Made by a program: the position numbers and the translations under genes. The notes beneath the pieces are model-generated. The model was given only the letters and a program-made list of their open reading frames with translations, had not been told where the DNA came from and did not search any database. A DNA stretch of 64,000 nt, taken from Flavobacterium johnsoniae (GTDB taxonomy: Bacteria > Bacteroidota > Bacteroidia > Flavobacteriales > Flavobacteriaceae). The DNA is taken from NCBI RefSeq assembly GCF_001879205.1, contig NZ_MLFK01000005.1, positions 124,001 to 188,000 of the forward strand, read 5' to 3'. Positions within the stretch are counted from its first letter, which is position 1. Each line of letters starts with the position of its first letter. Below, one piece after another: positions 23,850 through 37,200 of this stretch.

Positions 23850-25682
23850 TTATCCGTTTATTTTAAGTTTCATTCCGGGTTTAATATCTTCATCTTTAAT
23901 ACCATTCCATTTTTTAATATCTGAAATTGTTACTCCAGGATATTTTTTAGAAATACTGTACAAAGAATCACCTTTTTTTACATAATAATCCTCACCCATA
24001 CTTTTTGCTGAAGGGGCTTTTTTCTTGAAAGAATCTACTGAGTTTGAAGCGATAGCTGTAGATACAGGCTCTTCGATCTCTGTAACTATTTTAGAAACTA
24101 CCAAAGTCTTCCCTAAACCAATATTATTAGATGCCAGATTATTTAGTTCTTTTAAGTCCGCAATAGTCGTACCGAATTTTTTAGCGATGCTTCCTAAATT
24201 ATCTCCAGATGCCACAACGTACTCTACAGTTTGTACTGAAACCTTATCATTATCCTCTGCAGAAGCAATTGCAACATCAGTATTTTTGTCGATTGAAGGA
24301 ATTGATTTTGGTTCTTTAACGGCTTTTGCAGCAGTGTCTACATCTGATTTAATTTTTAAGGATCTTCCTAAAGCAATAGCATTTGATTTAAGATTATTCC
24401 ATTTTTTTAAATCCGAAATATTCACATTATATCTATCTGCAATGGCGCCTAAGTTATCACCTTTTTTAACTTTATAAAACTGAATTTCTTTTGATGATTC
24501 AACTGCTTCTCTAACTGGTTTTGCTTTTGGAGCTATTTTAGCTGCCAAACGAGTTGGAATTGTTTTATTTAATGATTCATATTGTGCATAAGCATAAATT
24601 TTATCTTCGTTTGAAACAAAGGCTGCAATTTTATCTTTTGGCAAACGAAGAAAATGCTGTTCTCCATGATATGCGGGGACTACATTTAATTTATAAGATG
24701 GATTTAAAAGCTGAATCTGCGATTGAGGCATATCTAACAAATCTGCCAGCTGCTTAAATGTCATTTGATTTTTGACAGCAACGGTATCTGTTTCAAAATT
24801 TTTAACTACAGCTCTTTCCGGATTGATTCCATGCTCTTTATGGTATTCGAATAGATACATTGTAGCGTAAAAAGCCGGAACATAACCTTGTGTTTCTTTT
24901 GGAAGGTGGTTACGAATATCCCAGTAACCTGTTTTTCCGCCAGAACGACGAATTGCTTTGGTTACATTTCCTGGTCCGGAGTTATAAGATGCCAAAACCA
25001 ATTCCCAGTCATTAAAGACGTTGAACATTCTGGTCATATAATCTGAGCATGCAATTGTAGCTTTAAGAGGGTCACTTCTTTCGTCGATATAAGAATCGAT
25101 TTTTAAAGCGTATTGTTTTCCGGTTCCGTACATAAACTGCCAAAGTCCCGTAGCGCCCATTCTAGAAACTGCTTTAGGATTTAAAGCAGATTCTACAACG
25201 GCTAAATATTTTATTTCCAATGGAATTTTTTCTTTTGCGAAAGTTTCCTCGAATATTGGAAAGTAGTATTCTGATAATGCCATTAATCTAGAGAACGATT
25301 TTTTACGGTTCTTAAGAAATGACTTTATTACATTTTCTAATCCCTGATTGTATTCTATCTCAAAAGGAGATTTAGCGTTCATTGCTGCCAGACGTTGTTT
25401 TAGCAATTCGGTTGGCAGTTCTTCATCTACAGTTACATCCTTATTTATGGTTTGAATATCTTTTGTCAAATCATCGTAGATGTCTAAACTTACTAACTCA
25501 TTCATCCAAAGACTGTCAACTCGCGCAGCCATATCGTCTTTTTTGAATGTGCTTTTAATAGAATCTAGATAGGACAACTTTACTTCGGGCTTTATTTCTT
25601 TTGAAAGTTCTGCAGTTTCCTGCGCAAACATCGACATCGAAAATAAAGCTGTAACCACTAAGGAGATTTTCTTTACAATCAT
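23850..25682 (-). CDS. mltD: MltD-like lytic transglycosylase with three LysM domains
   Basis: A 610-residue exported protein (signal MIVKKISLVVTALFSMSMFA). An SLT domain follows at about residues 130-260, with the catalytic Glu in VVESALNPKAVSRMGATG and the conserved ASYNSGPGNVTKAIR. Three LysM domains end the protein: YKVKKGDNLGAIADRYNV, YVVASGDNLGSIAKKFG and YYVKKGDSLYSISKKYPGV. It cleaves peptidoglycan glycan strands in the periplasm, held by LysM. The ATG at 25682 is chosen since the signal peptide starts there; a longer form from 25712 (ten extra residues) is also possible. It heads a two-gene unit with DUF4837. A -7 box lies at 25737-25744. Confidence 0.92.
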   Translation of the reverse strand: MIVKKISLVVTALFSMSMFAQETAELSKEIKPEVKLSYLDSIKSTFKKDDMAARVDSLWMNELVSLDIYDDLTKDIQTINKDVTVDEELPTELLKQRLAAMNAKSPFEIEYNQGLENVIKSFLKNRKKSFSRLMALSEYYFPIFEETFAKEKIPLEIKYLAVVESALNPKAVSRMGATGLWQFMYGTGKQYALKIDSYIDERSDPLKATIACSDYMTRMFNVFNDWELVLASYNSGPGNVTKAIRRSGGKTGYWDIRNHLPKETQGYVPAFYATMYLFEYHKEHGINPERAVVKNFETDTVAVKNQMTFKQLADLLDMPQSQIQLLNPSYKLNVVPAYHGEQHFLRLPKDKIAAFVSNEDKIYAYAQYESLNKTIPTRLAAKIAPKAKPVREAVESSKEIQFYKVKKGDNLGAIADRYNVNISDLKKWNNLKSNAIALGRSLKIKSDVDTAAKAVKEPKSIPSIDKNTDVAIASAEDNDKVSVQTVEYVVASGDNLGSIAKKFGTTIADLKELNNLASNNIGLGKTLVVSKIVTEIEEPVSTAIASNSVDSFKKKAPSAKSMGEDYYVKKGDSLYSISKKYPGVTISDIKKWNGIKDEDIKPGMKLKING

Positions 25683-25736
25683 ATAACATTTTTTTAAAAT
25701 TCTATAATTCAATCAATTACAGGACTTGTATATTTG

Positions 25737-25744
25737 CAAACTTA
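25737..25744 (-). promoter_or_regulatory. -7 promoter box of mltD
   Basis: The minus strand reads TAAGTTTG (TAnnTTTG). A TTTTG about 24 bases upstream is a long-spaced -33 candidate. It precedes either possible mltD start. Confidence 0.5.
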
Positions 25745-25792
25745 AAAAGTTTAACTATAAAAAATACGCAAAAAAATGTTAATTGTGATATT

Positions 25793-26980
25793 TTAGTCTA
25801 AAATTGCTGCAATTCCAGGTAAAATTCTTCCTTCTAACATTTCCAGCATTGCCCCGCCTCCTGTAGAAACGTAGCTCATTTTATCTTCAAAACCGAACTG
25901 TTTTACTGCTGCAACTGAATCACCTCCTCCAACAAGAGAAAATGCGCCATTTTTAGTTGCTTCAGCAATATAATCACCTAAAGCGATCGTTCCTTTTGAG
26001 AAAGTTTCCATTTCAAAAACTCCTAATGGACCATTCCAAAGGATAGTTTTTGACTCTAAAATTACTTTTTTGAAGTTTTCTAAAGATTTTGGACCTGCAT
26101 CAAGACCTTGCCATCCGTCAGGTATTGCTGTTACATCTACAACCTGAGTATTGGCTGTATTTGAAAAATCATCTGCAGCAACAACATCAACCGGAATGTG
26201 AATCTGAACTCCTTTTTCTTTAGCTAATCTTAAAATTTCAAGTGCTAATTCCTGTTTGTCATCTTCACAAATCGAATCACCAATTTTACCGCCTTGTGCT
26301 TTAATGAACGTAAAGGTCATACCGCCTCCAATAATCATGTGATCTACTTTGTCTAAAATGTTTTCAATAACGGTGATTTTTGAAGAAACTTTAGATCCTC
26401 CTAAAACTGCCGTAACAGGTTTTTCACTGTTTTTAAGAACTTTATTTAAACTTTCTATTTCTTTTGCTAATAATGTTCCGAAACATTTATCATTTGGAAA
26501 AAACTGAGCAATAATTGTTGTTGAAGCATGAGCTCTGTGTGCTGTTCCGAAAGCGTCATTCACATAGATATCACCAAGTGAAGCCAATTCTTTTGCGAAA
26601 GCTACATCTCCAGCTTCTTCTTCTGCATGAAAACGTAAATTTTCAAGTAATAAAACTTCTCCTGGTTTTAGGTTTTTAGCAGCTGTTTGAGCTGGCTCTC
26701 CAACACAGTTTTCAGCGAACTGAACTTGAACTCCTAAAATATCAGAAGCTGTTTTTAAAATATGTTTTAATGAATATTTTTCTTCAGCACCTTTTGGTCT
26801 TCCCAAATGCGACATTAAAATAACACTCCCGCCTTGAGCTAAAATAGTGTCAATTGTTGGTTTTGCAGCTTCGATACGTGTTGTATCTGTTACATTAAAA
26901 TTCTCGTCCAACGGCACATTAAAATCAACACGGATAATTGCCTTTTTATTTTTAAAGTCGAAATCGTTTAAAGTTTTCAT
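25793..26980 (-). CDS. pgk: Phosphoglycerate kinase
   Basis: A 395-residue cytosolic glycolytic enzyme that transfers phosphate from 1,3-bisphosphoglycerate to ADP. Motifs in order: [12 protein letters not shown] (residues 16-27), MSHLGRPKG (57-65), [13 protein letters not shown], then the nucleotide-binding [19 protein letters not shown] and [13 protein letters not shown] near the C-terminus. Length matches bacterial PGK (about 390-400). It is monocistronic, as in other flavobacteria, and is not linked to gap. A -7 box is found 32 bases before the ATG. Confidence 0.98.
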   Translation of the reverse strand: MKTLNDFDFKNKKAIIRVDFNVPLDENFNVTDTTRIEAAKPTIDTILAQGGSVILMSHLGRPKGAEEKYSLKHILKTASDILGVQVQFAENCVGEPAQTAAKNLKPGEVLLLENLRFHAEEEAGDVAFAKELASLGDIYVNDAFGTAHRAHASTTIIAQFFPNDKCFGTLLAKEIESLNKVLKNSEKPVTAVLGGSKVSSKITVIENILDKVDHMIIGGGMTFTFIKAQGGKIGDSICEDDKQELALEILRLAKEKGVQIHIPVDVVAADDFSNTANTQVVDVTAIPDGWQGLDAGPKSLENFKKVILESKTILWNGPLGVFEMETFSKGTIALGDYIAEATKNGAFSLVGGGDSVAAVKQFGFEDKMSYVSTGGGAMLEMLEGRILPGIAAILD

Positions 26981-27012
26981 TTGATAATTTTTTAGTTTTT
27001 TTGAAAGAAAAA

Positions 27013-27020
27013 CAAATATA
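27013..27020 (-). promoter_or_regulatory. -7 promoter box of pgk
   Basis: The minus strand reads TATATTTG (TAnnTTTG), 32 bases before the ATG. No -33 TTG at a usual distance was seen. Confidence 0.5.
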
Positions 27021-27151
27021 GAACATTTAAGCTTGTGTTAAATTCGAAAAAAACGAAAAATAATGCGTCATTACAACGAAAACGATGTAAACACTGAAAA
27101 AAAACAAAAATTTAAGAAATAAAGAAAAAAATCGATCTGCTGTAAAACATT

Positions 27152-27184
27152 AAAACTTACTGTATTTGATTTACAGTAAGTTTT
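27152..27184 (-). terminator. Terminator at the end of the spr operon
   Basis: A perfect 13-bp stem (27152-27164 with 27172-27184, AAAACTTACTGTA) over a 7-base loop lies 12 bases after the sprF stop. On the minus strand the stem ends in TTTT. It marks the end of the 28-kb operon. Confidence 0.85.
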
Positions 27185-27196
27185 AAGTTATAGTTT

Positions 27197-28171
27197 TTAA
27201 TCGTGAACCGGACTTTGCGTACAAGGACAGTTACTAATAGATTGTAAGAAATCAAATCCGATCGTGACAACGTGTGTTCCTGTGTTATAAGACCCTAAAT
27301 CGTTGAACATAATTTGATATGAATATCCAAAATAAAATTTAGATTTCATGAAACCAGCCATTGGCCCGACTGATAATGGTTTTGGAAACTGGTCGTTTAG
27401 GAAACGGTATGAAACCCCAATCCAATAATAATCTTCGTAACGATTGTATCTTCTGTACTTGAAGTTAAAATCGGTTGTAGAACGTTTGTCACTGGCAAAA
27501 TACTGGTAATAAACAGATGGTTCGTATTCTATACGGCTGTTTTCTCCGTCTTTGAAAATCATACCCGTGTAAACCTGATAGTTTGACAATAAATCCGGTT
27601 CTACTCCGCGGTATTTATTAGTGTTCTTCTTTAAAACGTTATTGGCATTAAAACTCAAATAGAAGTTTTTGTTTCGGTACAAAGCACTAATATCAAAGTT
27701 GTTATTTGTTGTATAACGGTTATCTGTTACGGACGGATCCAGAATAGGATGTTCGATGGTGTTATTAAACTCATCAATATCAATTCTAAACGTATTAAAA
27801 TTATACGAAATACCGAAAGACAAATACTGTTTTGAATAATAATCTAAAATCAGGTGATGTGCAAAAGAAACTTTGGCACCAGTTTGTTTAGTATATCCGT
27901 TTTTATCATTGTACATAGAGATACCAACTCCTGAACGATCTAAGACTCTAAAATCGGCATAAAGAGATTGGTTTTGCGGTGCGTCTTTAATTCCGACCCA
28001 CTGCGTTAATCCATTTGCTCTTATTCGAAGATTATCTCCGATACCTGCATACGCAGGAGAAAGTACAAAAGGGTTATCAGCTAAATACTGAGTAAATACC
28101 GGTAGGTTTAACTCTTGGCTGTAACTTGTTGTTACAGCCATGAGTACTAAGGATAAAATAAACTTTTTCAT
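27197..28171 (-). CDS. sprF: SprF, PorP/SprF-family outer-membrane protein for SprB export
   Basis: A 324-residue outer-membrane barrel of the PorP/SprF family. The signal peptide is MKKFILSLVLMAVTTSYSQ, then the family opening LPVFTQYLADNPFVLSPAYAG. The middle has repeated aromatic strands (SLYADFRVLDRSGVGISMYN, SYNFNTFRIDIDEFNN), and the end VVTIGFDFLQSIS is a typical closing strand. In F. johnsoniae SprF is needed to place SprB on the cell surface via T9SS; here it lies 43 bases after sprB, as the last gene of the operon. The start at 28171 is chosen for the signal peptide; an upstream extension would overlap sprB and lacks homology. A terminator follows. Confidence 0.95.
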   Translation of the reverse strand: MKKFILSLVLMAVTTSYSQELNLPVFTQYLADNPFVLSPAYAGIGDNLRIRANGLTQWVGIKDAPQNQSLYADFRVLDRSGVGISMYNDKNGYTKQTGAKVSFAHHLILDYYSKQYLSFGISYNFNTFRIDIDEFNNTIEHPILDPSVTDNRYTTNNNFDISALYRNKNFYLSFNANNVLKKNTNKYRGVEPDLLSNYQVYTGMIFKDGENSRIEYEPSVYYQYFASDKRSTTDFNFKYRRYNRYEDYYWIGVSYRFLNDQFPKPLSVGPMAGFMKSKFYFGYSYQIMFNDLGSYNTGTHVVTIGFDFLQSISNCPCTQSPVHD

Positions 28172-28214
28172 TGTAATAATTTTTTTAGATAACATCATAG
28201 GGGCTATTATTTTG

Positions 28215-31200
28215 TTATCTGTATAAAGTGAAATGTCCAACAAACTCTCTTCCATCATTCTCGTCATTTAGTTTAAGAACATACCAGTAATCACCTGAAG
28301 GTAAATCTTCGCCATTGTATTTACCATCCCATTTTTGACCATAGTGATATTTAGCAATTACACGACCATATCTGTCAAAGATTGAGAATGTAAGGTTGTT
28401 GTAAATATTTGTACAACCAGGACCCCACATTGTGTTAGTCGAACCAGCCGGAGTAAAGTAATTATCAAGACAAACATCTACGTATTTGATGTAGTAGTCT
28501 TTTGAATCTGTACAACCGTTTTTATCTCTAACCGTGATTGTATAAGTACCTGTTTTGTAAATCTTGAATTTATTTTCTGTACTAAAGTTTACTCCATCAA
28601 TACTGTATTCATATTCACCTCCACCGCCAGTAGCAGTTGCTGTGATTATGTTCCAAACACCTTTTTCTTCTGCCAGCGTTAATTCTAGTTTAGTATAACC
28701 AACGATGTTAAACTTAACTTCGGCAGGACATCCGTTTGTATGTCTTACTGTAATAATATGATCACCAGCAGGAACATTGATAAAGACATTATCTGGCTGG
28801 ATTGCACCTCCATCAAGAGAGTAATCAATATCAGCAGGGTTGTTACTTTCATCAACTGTAACTACTACCATGTTTGACTGCGCATTGTTAACACAATCGT
28901 AAGAGATAGTATACTTAGGATCCAGAAGAACCGGTAATCCCATATCTACTTCAATTTCGGTAGGACATCCTCCGTTATCTGCAATGTATACTATGTGCTT
29001 ACCTCCGGTTAAACCTTTGTACTCAACAGTATTACCAGTTACAGGAAGGAATGGACCCTTCTCGTTATCAAGACTTGCTGTGTAAGGAGCTGTTCCGCCT
29101 TGAATTTCAATAGCAAACTCTCCGTTTTTATCTCCAACACAAACCTCTGGAATCATAGAGTTAGGAACTAAAGCTGCTGTAAGCGGATCTGGTTCTGTTA
29201 CCTCAACATCTTTAAGGAAAACATAACATTCGTTTTCATCCTGAACTAAGATATCATAGAATCCAGGTTTCAAGTTTTCGAATACATTTTTGTCAAAGAA
29301 CTGTTTAAATTCAGGCTCAATAGCATATTTGTATGCTCCTGTTCCTCCTGTTACATTTACAGTTATTTTACCGTTGTTATATCCGTTACATGTAACTCCT
29401 GTAACAACAGGACTTGCACTTAATGGTGCATTTGGTTCTGTTAATTCGATAACAGGTGTAAAGATCAAACAATCAGAACTTTCAATTTTAACAATATACT
29501 TACCAATAGGTAAATTTGTGAAAGTACCTGGTGTTGTCTGCACCGGAGCTGGAGTAATGTTTACTCCTGCCTCATTTTGCAGCGTATAGATATAGTTTCC
29601 TAAACCTCCTTTTGCTACCACTATAATAGAACCTGTTGAGCTTCCCTGACATCTAATATCAACTTCGCTTAAACGCTCGATATCTAATTTTGGAACTGGT
29701 GAGAATGGAATATGATTCGTCTCAGCATTAATACATCCATTTGCATCTTTTACAAAATATTTGTATTCCACTTTTGCCACTGTTTGTGGTAATGTGATGT
29801 CAACAAATGAGTTGTATGGTCCAAAATAAGTAGTACCGTCTGCACTATAGTAATATGGCGGTGTTCCTCCCTGGAAAGTAAGCTTAATTACCGGCGCTTT
29901 TTGACAAGTTTCGTTATCTACGATAGTTAAAGTTCCTGACGCTTTTGTTGGCTGATTAATAATTACTGTATTAGAATTATTAGTACAACCCCAAGTATCG
30001 TTAACCGTTACATAGTAACTTCCCGCTTTAAGACCTGTAAACTGAGCTGGTCCTTGTGACTGCTCAACCGTAATAGTACCATCAACTAATACTCCGTGTA
30101 ATGTATAAGTATAGTTACCTGAACCACCTGTTACAGTATTAATAGTTACTACTCCATCTTCGTTATCGAAACAAGTAAGCAATGGCGTAGCACTGATTTG
30201 TACATTGATTGGTGTTGGGTTCACTAATGAAGCATTAACAAAAGTCTCACAACCAAAACTGTCTTTAGCATACACTGTATAATTTCCGGCAGTAAGATTC
30301 TCGAATATTGGAGAATCATTATAAGCCTTAACTACAGCACCACCAGATCTTAATTCGTATAAGTATTCTCCTGGCCATCCACCAGTTGCATTTGCAATGA
30401 TTACACCGTCATTATTACCTGCAACACAAGTAATTTCAGACTTAGTAGCAGTAACAATTAATGCTGCTGTTGGCTGCTCTATTGTAAAGATTATTGCAGC
30501 CGTTGTACACTCTGGAGTGTTATCTAATTTTGCAACAACACTGTATTGTCCAGCGAGAAGATTACTTACTGTATTTGGACCTGGTCCTGTTATAACTGCT
30601 GTACTTGGGAACGGACCGGTAATTGTATACGTGAATGGACCTGCAGGATTACCCAGATTATCCAATAACGTTAAATTAACTACTCCGTCTGAAGTACCAT
30701 AACAAATTTTATCGCTTGCAGGAACTGCTTTCAGTTCGTACACATTTGGTTCAAAGATGAAATGAACATCTTGAATGATACAGTGTGTAGCTGTGTTAAG
30801 AACTGTAATTAAATAGTTACCTACATCTAGTCCTCCAAATTTTCCGTCATTATTAGTAATTGGTCCATAAACTGTTCCGTTAGTTCCAGTAAGAGTGTAA
30901 TCGAATGTTCCAGGAACATTCACACCATTCTTATCTTTCACTGTTACCGTAATGTCTTCTTTTGAAATACAAGTTATCTTTTTGTCTACAGTAACCACTA
31001 CATCATCCATAGCAATAAATGGTAGAACTGAAGCAGTTTGTGTATTACCAATACAACCTTTGTCATCTTTAACAATTATTGTATAAGTACCTCCTGTATA
31101 ATCCATTTCTGTATATACATTTATTGGGCCGCTGTATTTTACTACCCCTCCTTTAATGAAGTCGTAAGTATATTTTCCTGAACCACCATTTACACCATTA

Positions 31201-34200
31201 ACCGTAATTGTTGCATGGTTACTAATGTTATCTGTAGTACAGCCATACTCTAGAACTGTTGGCGTTGGAACTACGATTATAGCCGGAGTTCCTACAGTTA
31301 CCGGTTTTGAAGCCGGACAACCTCTGGCTGAAATCACCGCAACAGTATAAGTTCCTGCTGCCAATCCTGTAAAATAAGGATTGTCTTGTAATGGACCTCC
31401 ATCTAAACTGTATTTGTAAGGAGGGTTGTCATTTGCACCTGTTTGATCTATAACAGCTGTAATTGTACCATCTGTACTTCCAAAACATGTTACTGGTGTA
31501 GAAGATGCATCAAATCCTATAATAGGAGTTGCAGCGCCTAATGTTACCTCAACTTCTGCAGTACATCCTGTAGATGTATCTGTTACAACAATTATATGTT
31601 TACCCGCAGTTAAAAATTTGAAATCGGCCGGTGTTGTTGTAATAGTTGTGGCTCCAATCGTATAACTGTAATTACCTGAACCACCTGTTGCTGTTGCGCT
31701 AAGACTTCCGTCACTATCTGCACAAGTTGGCAGTACAACATTATTATATTTTAAATCTAATGGCTCTAAAATTTCTACAATTTCAGTAAATACAAAAGGA
31801 CATCCAAATTTATCTTTTACAGTTAAATCATATTTTCCAGGAACTTTTACTGTAAATGTTTTATCTGTTTGGAAGTCTCCACCAATACTGTATGTATAAG
31901 GTGCCATACCTGTAGCTAAAGCATCATTTACAACTATTACATAGTTTCCGTCATTATCAGGACATTGAGATAAAGCCGAAGCAGTAAATCCAGCTGGTAA
32001 TGGGTCTGTAGTAATGTTTACAGTAATAGGAGCAGAAATACATCCGTTCAAATCTTTTGCATATACAAACCAAGAAGGAGTTGCAGGATTTAATTCTCTG
32101 GTAGCTTCTGGCTCAAATGTACCCGCAGGATCTCCAGCTTTTACGAATGAATAAGTATAGTCTGGGCTTCCACCATCTCCTTTAACTGTTACTAAAGCTC
32201 CTTTTGTACAATTTGCAGGTATATTATCGATTTCGGCAACTGTAACAAGACTTGGTCGTTTCACTTCAACTGAATAAGTTGCCGGACAGCCTGTAATAAC
32301 ATCAGTTACACTAATTACATACGTTCCGTTAGATAAACCTGTTAATGGAATTTCGGTATCAGAAGTTGTTATTGGTCCTACTGAATAGGCTCCTCCATCT
32401 GTAACTGAATAGGTATACGTTCCGGCAAATTTAGAAACTGTAAATGTTATTTTTCCATCATTTAAAGCATTACAAGATATATCAGCAAGTAATGAATGAC
32501 CTACTTCTATTCTAACAACATCCTTAATTGGAAGTAATTTGCTGTATGAACATCCGTTGTTATCTGTTACTTTAAATAAGTAATCTCCAAATGGTAATCC
32601 GTTAAATACTGCTGGAATTGTATTATCTGCAACTTTTACAGGAGCATAAGGCACTGCAGGAGCTGCACCATTAAACTCAACAATTTCAAATGTTAACTCT
32701 CCAACACCTTTTGCAGCCGTAATAGATACATTGCTGCTGTTTCCGCTGATACAAGTAATTGGGCTTGCATTGAATGTTAAATCAATTGGAGGATCTAATG
32801 GAGCAACTGGTATTGTAACTATTCCTGTTTCACATCCGTTTTCATCTCTAACTGTATACGTTACATTTTGAATTGAATTATTATTGACTACCGTGAAAGT
32901 ATTTTTAGTATCATAACCTTGATTATTAAAGTTATAATAATACTTACCATCTGCTCTTGGTGTACCGCCAGCAGCTGTAACTTCTATAATAGTTTCAACA
33001 CTACATGAATTGTTTTTTAAGATTTCATATGTAGCTGTAAGCAATGTTGGCTGACTAATTACAACCGGAATTGCAGCAGAAGAACAACCTTTACTATCTG
33101 TTACAATAACAGAATAATTACCTGCTGATAAACCTGTGTAAGTTCCAGAATTATCTCCTGTTGTATTACCTGCAGGAGTTAACGCAAAAGTATAAGGACC
33201 CACTCCTTTTGAAGGCGTGATAGTTAAACTTCCATCTGTATCAGCCATACATTTTAAATCTACATGAGTTTCTGTACCTTCTGGCTGCTCTGGAGTGGTT
33301 ACTTTTTCTGTATTTGTTTTTACAGGACAAGCAGGTGTATTACTATCTGTAATTACAAAATAGTAATCTCCAACAGCTGTTGGTGAAACTGTAAATTTGT
33401 TTCCAGTAGTTACCGGTACTTGTATACCAGAACCTGCTCCATTATGATATATTTCATAAAAGTATGGAGCTACTCCACCTTGAATTTCAACATCGATTGT
33501 AGCAGCTATAGCACCTGTACAATAAAGATCTTTCTTTAAAGTTGCACTTGCTGTTAATTGTTTTTGGATAACAAAAGTTTTGCTGTCCTCGCAACCATTA
33601 TCATCAATAACAGTTAATACATAACTGCCATCTGCAGTGAATTTTGCTAAAGAGCCTACAGATAAACCGTCTACTTTAAATGATTTCACACCATTGTAAG
33701 TTGTAGAAAGTGCATCAAGATCTACTGTTAATTCTGCACCAACAAAGCATTGTTGTGCTGGCATATTAAGAACCGGAGGCAAGTTGTAAGTAACCAGAAC
33801 GTTTTGTGGTCCTGCAATACAACCGTTTGCATCCTTCACATAAACGTTCCAAGATAGATCAACTAAACCAGTATGAGCTGTAAATGGTGTATCGATATTA
33901 TCTGTAAAAGTTGTTGGAGCAGGATCTACTGCCTTAACTACAGCGTAAGTATAAGGAGATGTTCCTCCTGTTACACTCGTAACTGTAATTTGTGAATCAG
34001 GACTGTTACAAAATACTTTTGTAGCATTTGCCGCAATCACCATTGGAGCCGGCATTGTAATTACAACATTAGCAGATTTTGAACAATTTGTTGTATTGTC
34101 TGTTACTGTTATTGTATAAGTACCTTCAACCAAACCTGTAACTGTAACAATATTAGCTGCTATAGTTGGTGTGTTGTATGCTAATGCAGCAGGAGTACTT

Positions 34201-37200
34201 GTTACTGCAACTGTATAACCAGCCGCACTATAGTCAGAAACTGTGAAAGTTGCTGTTCCGTTATTATCAATTCCGTTTGCCGTATTACAACTTACATTTG
34301 TTGATGATGTACGTGTAATATCAATTGGTACAACCGGAGCAATTTTATAGTAATCCTCGATATAACATCCATTAGCATCTGTAACTCTAAACAGGTAATT
34401 TACATTTGTATCTAAATTTGTAAATGTATCTACTGTACCATTATTAAAATATGCTGGTGAAATTATTTCATACTTCGCATAAGGAGTATAACCTCCAGTA
34501 ACTGTAACTTTTACATCGGCAACGTTTGTTGGACAAACAGGAGCTGTCACTACTGCGAAGTTAATAGTTAATAATTTTTGATATGGAGCTACAATTACAG
34601 TATCATCATACAAACATCCATTAGCATCTTTCACATAATAATGCACTGTTTCTCCAGCAATATTATCAACTAACTTAATGTTATCATCATAGTACACGGT
34701 ACCTCCATCAAAATTATACTGATATGGTGCTGTTCCGCCTGTTCCGATAATTGTAACCACAGCTTCTTTAACCGAATTACTTGTATTACAGCTAAAAGGA
34801 TCTACATTAACAATAGCGCCTACAGCTGCTGTTGGCTGACCAACATTATATTGTTTTGTAAGCGAGCACCCTTTTCCTGAAGTTACAGTAATATTATAGC
34901 TGCCTTGAGGAACATTAGTAAATACATTACCTACTAATACAATTCCCCCAGGAAGAGGTGTTGCCGTTGCTGAAGCAATAGTATAAGTATACACTGGTTC
35001 TGTATTACCCGGAAGTAAGTTTACCGTAATCGTTCCTGTACTAGAATTAAAACAAGTCGCATCTTTTACCACTGCATCAAAAGTTACAGGAATTGGAAGT
35101 TCAAGCTTAACCGGAACGGTTGCGCTGCATACACCATCTGTAACAGTAACAGTATAACTTCCTGCCGCAAGATTAGTAATAACATTATTTGTTACCACCG
35201 CACCCGGAGCATCTATAGTATAGGTATAAGTTCCTGTACCACCCGTAGTTGTTAGTGTTATTTTTCCTCCGTTTACTGCCGTACATGTTGGTTCTAAATT
35301 AACAACAGCAGGCGACAAGTCAAGAGGAGCATTAATATTTATAGTTTTAAAATCAACACATCCGTTGGCATCTTTAATATAAATTGTATGCGATCCAGAA
35401 GAAAGTCCTGAAACAGTATGAGGCAGACCTGATGGAATACTTGTATAAGAATTATCACTGTCTACACTAATTGAATAAGTTCCTGTTCCTGCAGTAGTTT
35501 CTATAACACTTACATTAAAGTCACCTTCTGCTGCACAGTCATTAAGTAAATCTAAAGTAATTACCGGACTTGAATCTACCGGAATTACTTGTCCTAAAGG
35601 AACCTCACAACCTTGTGCATCTCTAACAACTATATTCCAATTTGTACCTGAATTAGGATCTAATTCTAAAACATTATTAGTACTTGTGAAAAGAGTAGGA
35701 ATAGCAGGTGCAACTGCCGCGCCATAATAATATGGTCCTGTTCCGCCTGTTGTTTTAATAGTTACGAATGCACCATTATGGCAATTAGCAGGAATTACTG
35801 AAGTAATACTTGCATTCAGAGGCTGAGCTGGCTGCGCAATTTCAAATGTGAAAGCTGTTGAACACTGTGTCTGATCATCTTCTGTAACCTGCAATACATA
35901 ATTACCCGCTGGTAAATTATTAATAGTATGGGTTACAGGACCACCTGCTGGTCCAGTTAATGGTGGACCCAATGGTATAGCAACAGGCAGTAAAGTTAAT
36001 GCATCAAGTATTTTAAAATTTATTTGTGTTACAAGAGGATTATAATCCTGAACTGTAAACGTTAATGTTCCATTAGAAGTACCAGAACAAGTAGCATCTG
36101 TACTTGCTGTACCGGTAATTTTAATTGTCGAAGGAGCCGCAGGCGTTTGAACCTCTTTAATAGAAATACAATTATTTTTATCTCTTACTTGTAAAAAGTA
36201 AGTTGTATTGTGTAACAAACCTGTAAAAACATAAGTATTACTTGCTATTGGAGCTGTCTCTGGCTGACCAAAAATAGAATATCTATAAGGACCTTGTCCT
36301 CCACTTGTAATAACCTTAATATCTACTCCTGTAGCACAACTATTAGAGTCAACTACATCGTCTATTTGTAAATCAGGTGGTGTTTCAATTCTAAGTCTTG
36401 GTGTTTCAAATTTACATCCATTAACATCTACTATTGTAATATAGTAATAACCGAAATTAAGTCCTGAAAAAGTATAAGGAGTCGTTGGAACTGTTCCTGA
36501 ATTTTCAGTATATGTTGCTAATACAGCACGGTTTGTGTCATATAATGTATATACATATGGAGCAGTACCACCAGAATTTACACTTACGCTAAAGGTTCCA
36601 AGAGTATTTAAATTACAAATAATTGGAGTTTGAGTTACAACTCCATCAATTGGAGCAGGATTAGTTAAAACTACTGTATCTGCATACTCACAGCCTTTTA
36701 CGTCTCTTACAATATAATTGTAAGTTCCTGCTGTTAATCCTCCAAATATATAAGCATCATCAAAAGGTAATCCGTTAAAGCTATATTTAAACGGAGCTTC
36801 TCCGGTAAGTGCATTTAAACGAACTACACCATCTGTACCTGCGTTACAAGTAGGATTAGTAGGAGTATGAGAAGCTGTTACAGTTGGAGTAGGATTAATA
36901 ACAACTGTACTAGTTTCTTTAGTACAACCATTGGCATCAGTAATTTCAAACTGATAAGTTCCTGCCGCTGATGTAGTATATACAAAAGATGTTGACATTC
37001 CTGCAAAAGGAATTGGTGTTCCTGTGTAAGCAGCAGGAAGCACTTTCACTCTATATCCAAATGCTGGTTTTCCTCCTGTTACTGATACTGCAATAGTTGC
37101 ATCTGTAGGCGAAACAGCAGCACATGTAAGATCTTTTGTTCTTACTGCAGTAGGAATCATTGTTCCGTTTACAGTAACAGTTGTTGTATTAGTACATCCG

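Noticed and set aside
28172-28267. Upstream extension of sprF to 28267
   Set aside because: It overlaps the sprB end and the added residues have no similarity; the signal peptide begins at the ATG at 28171.
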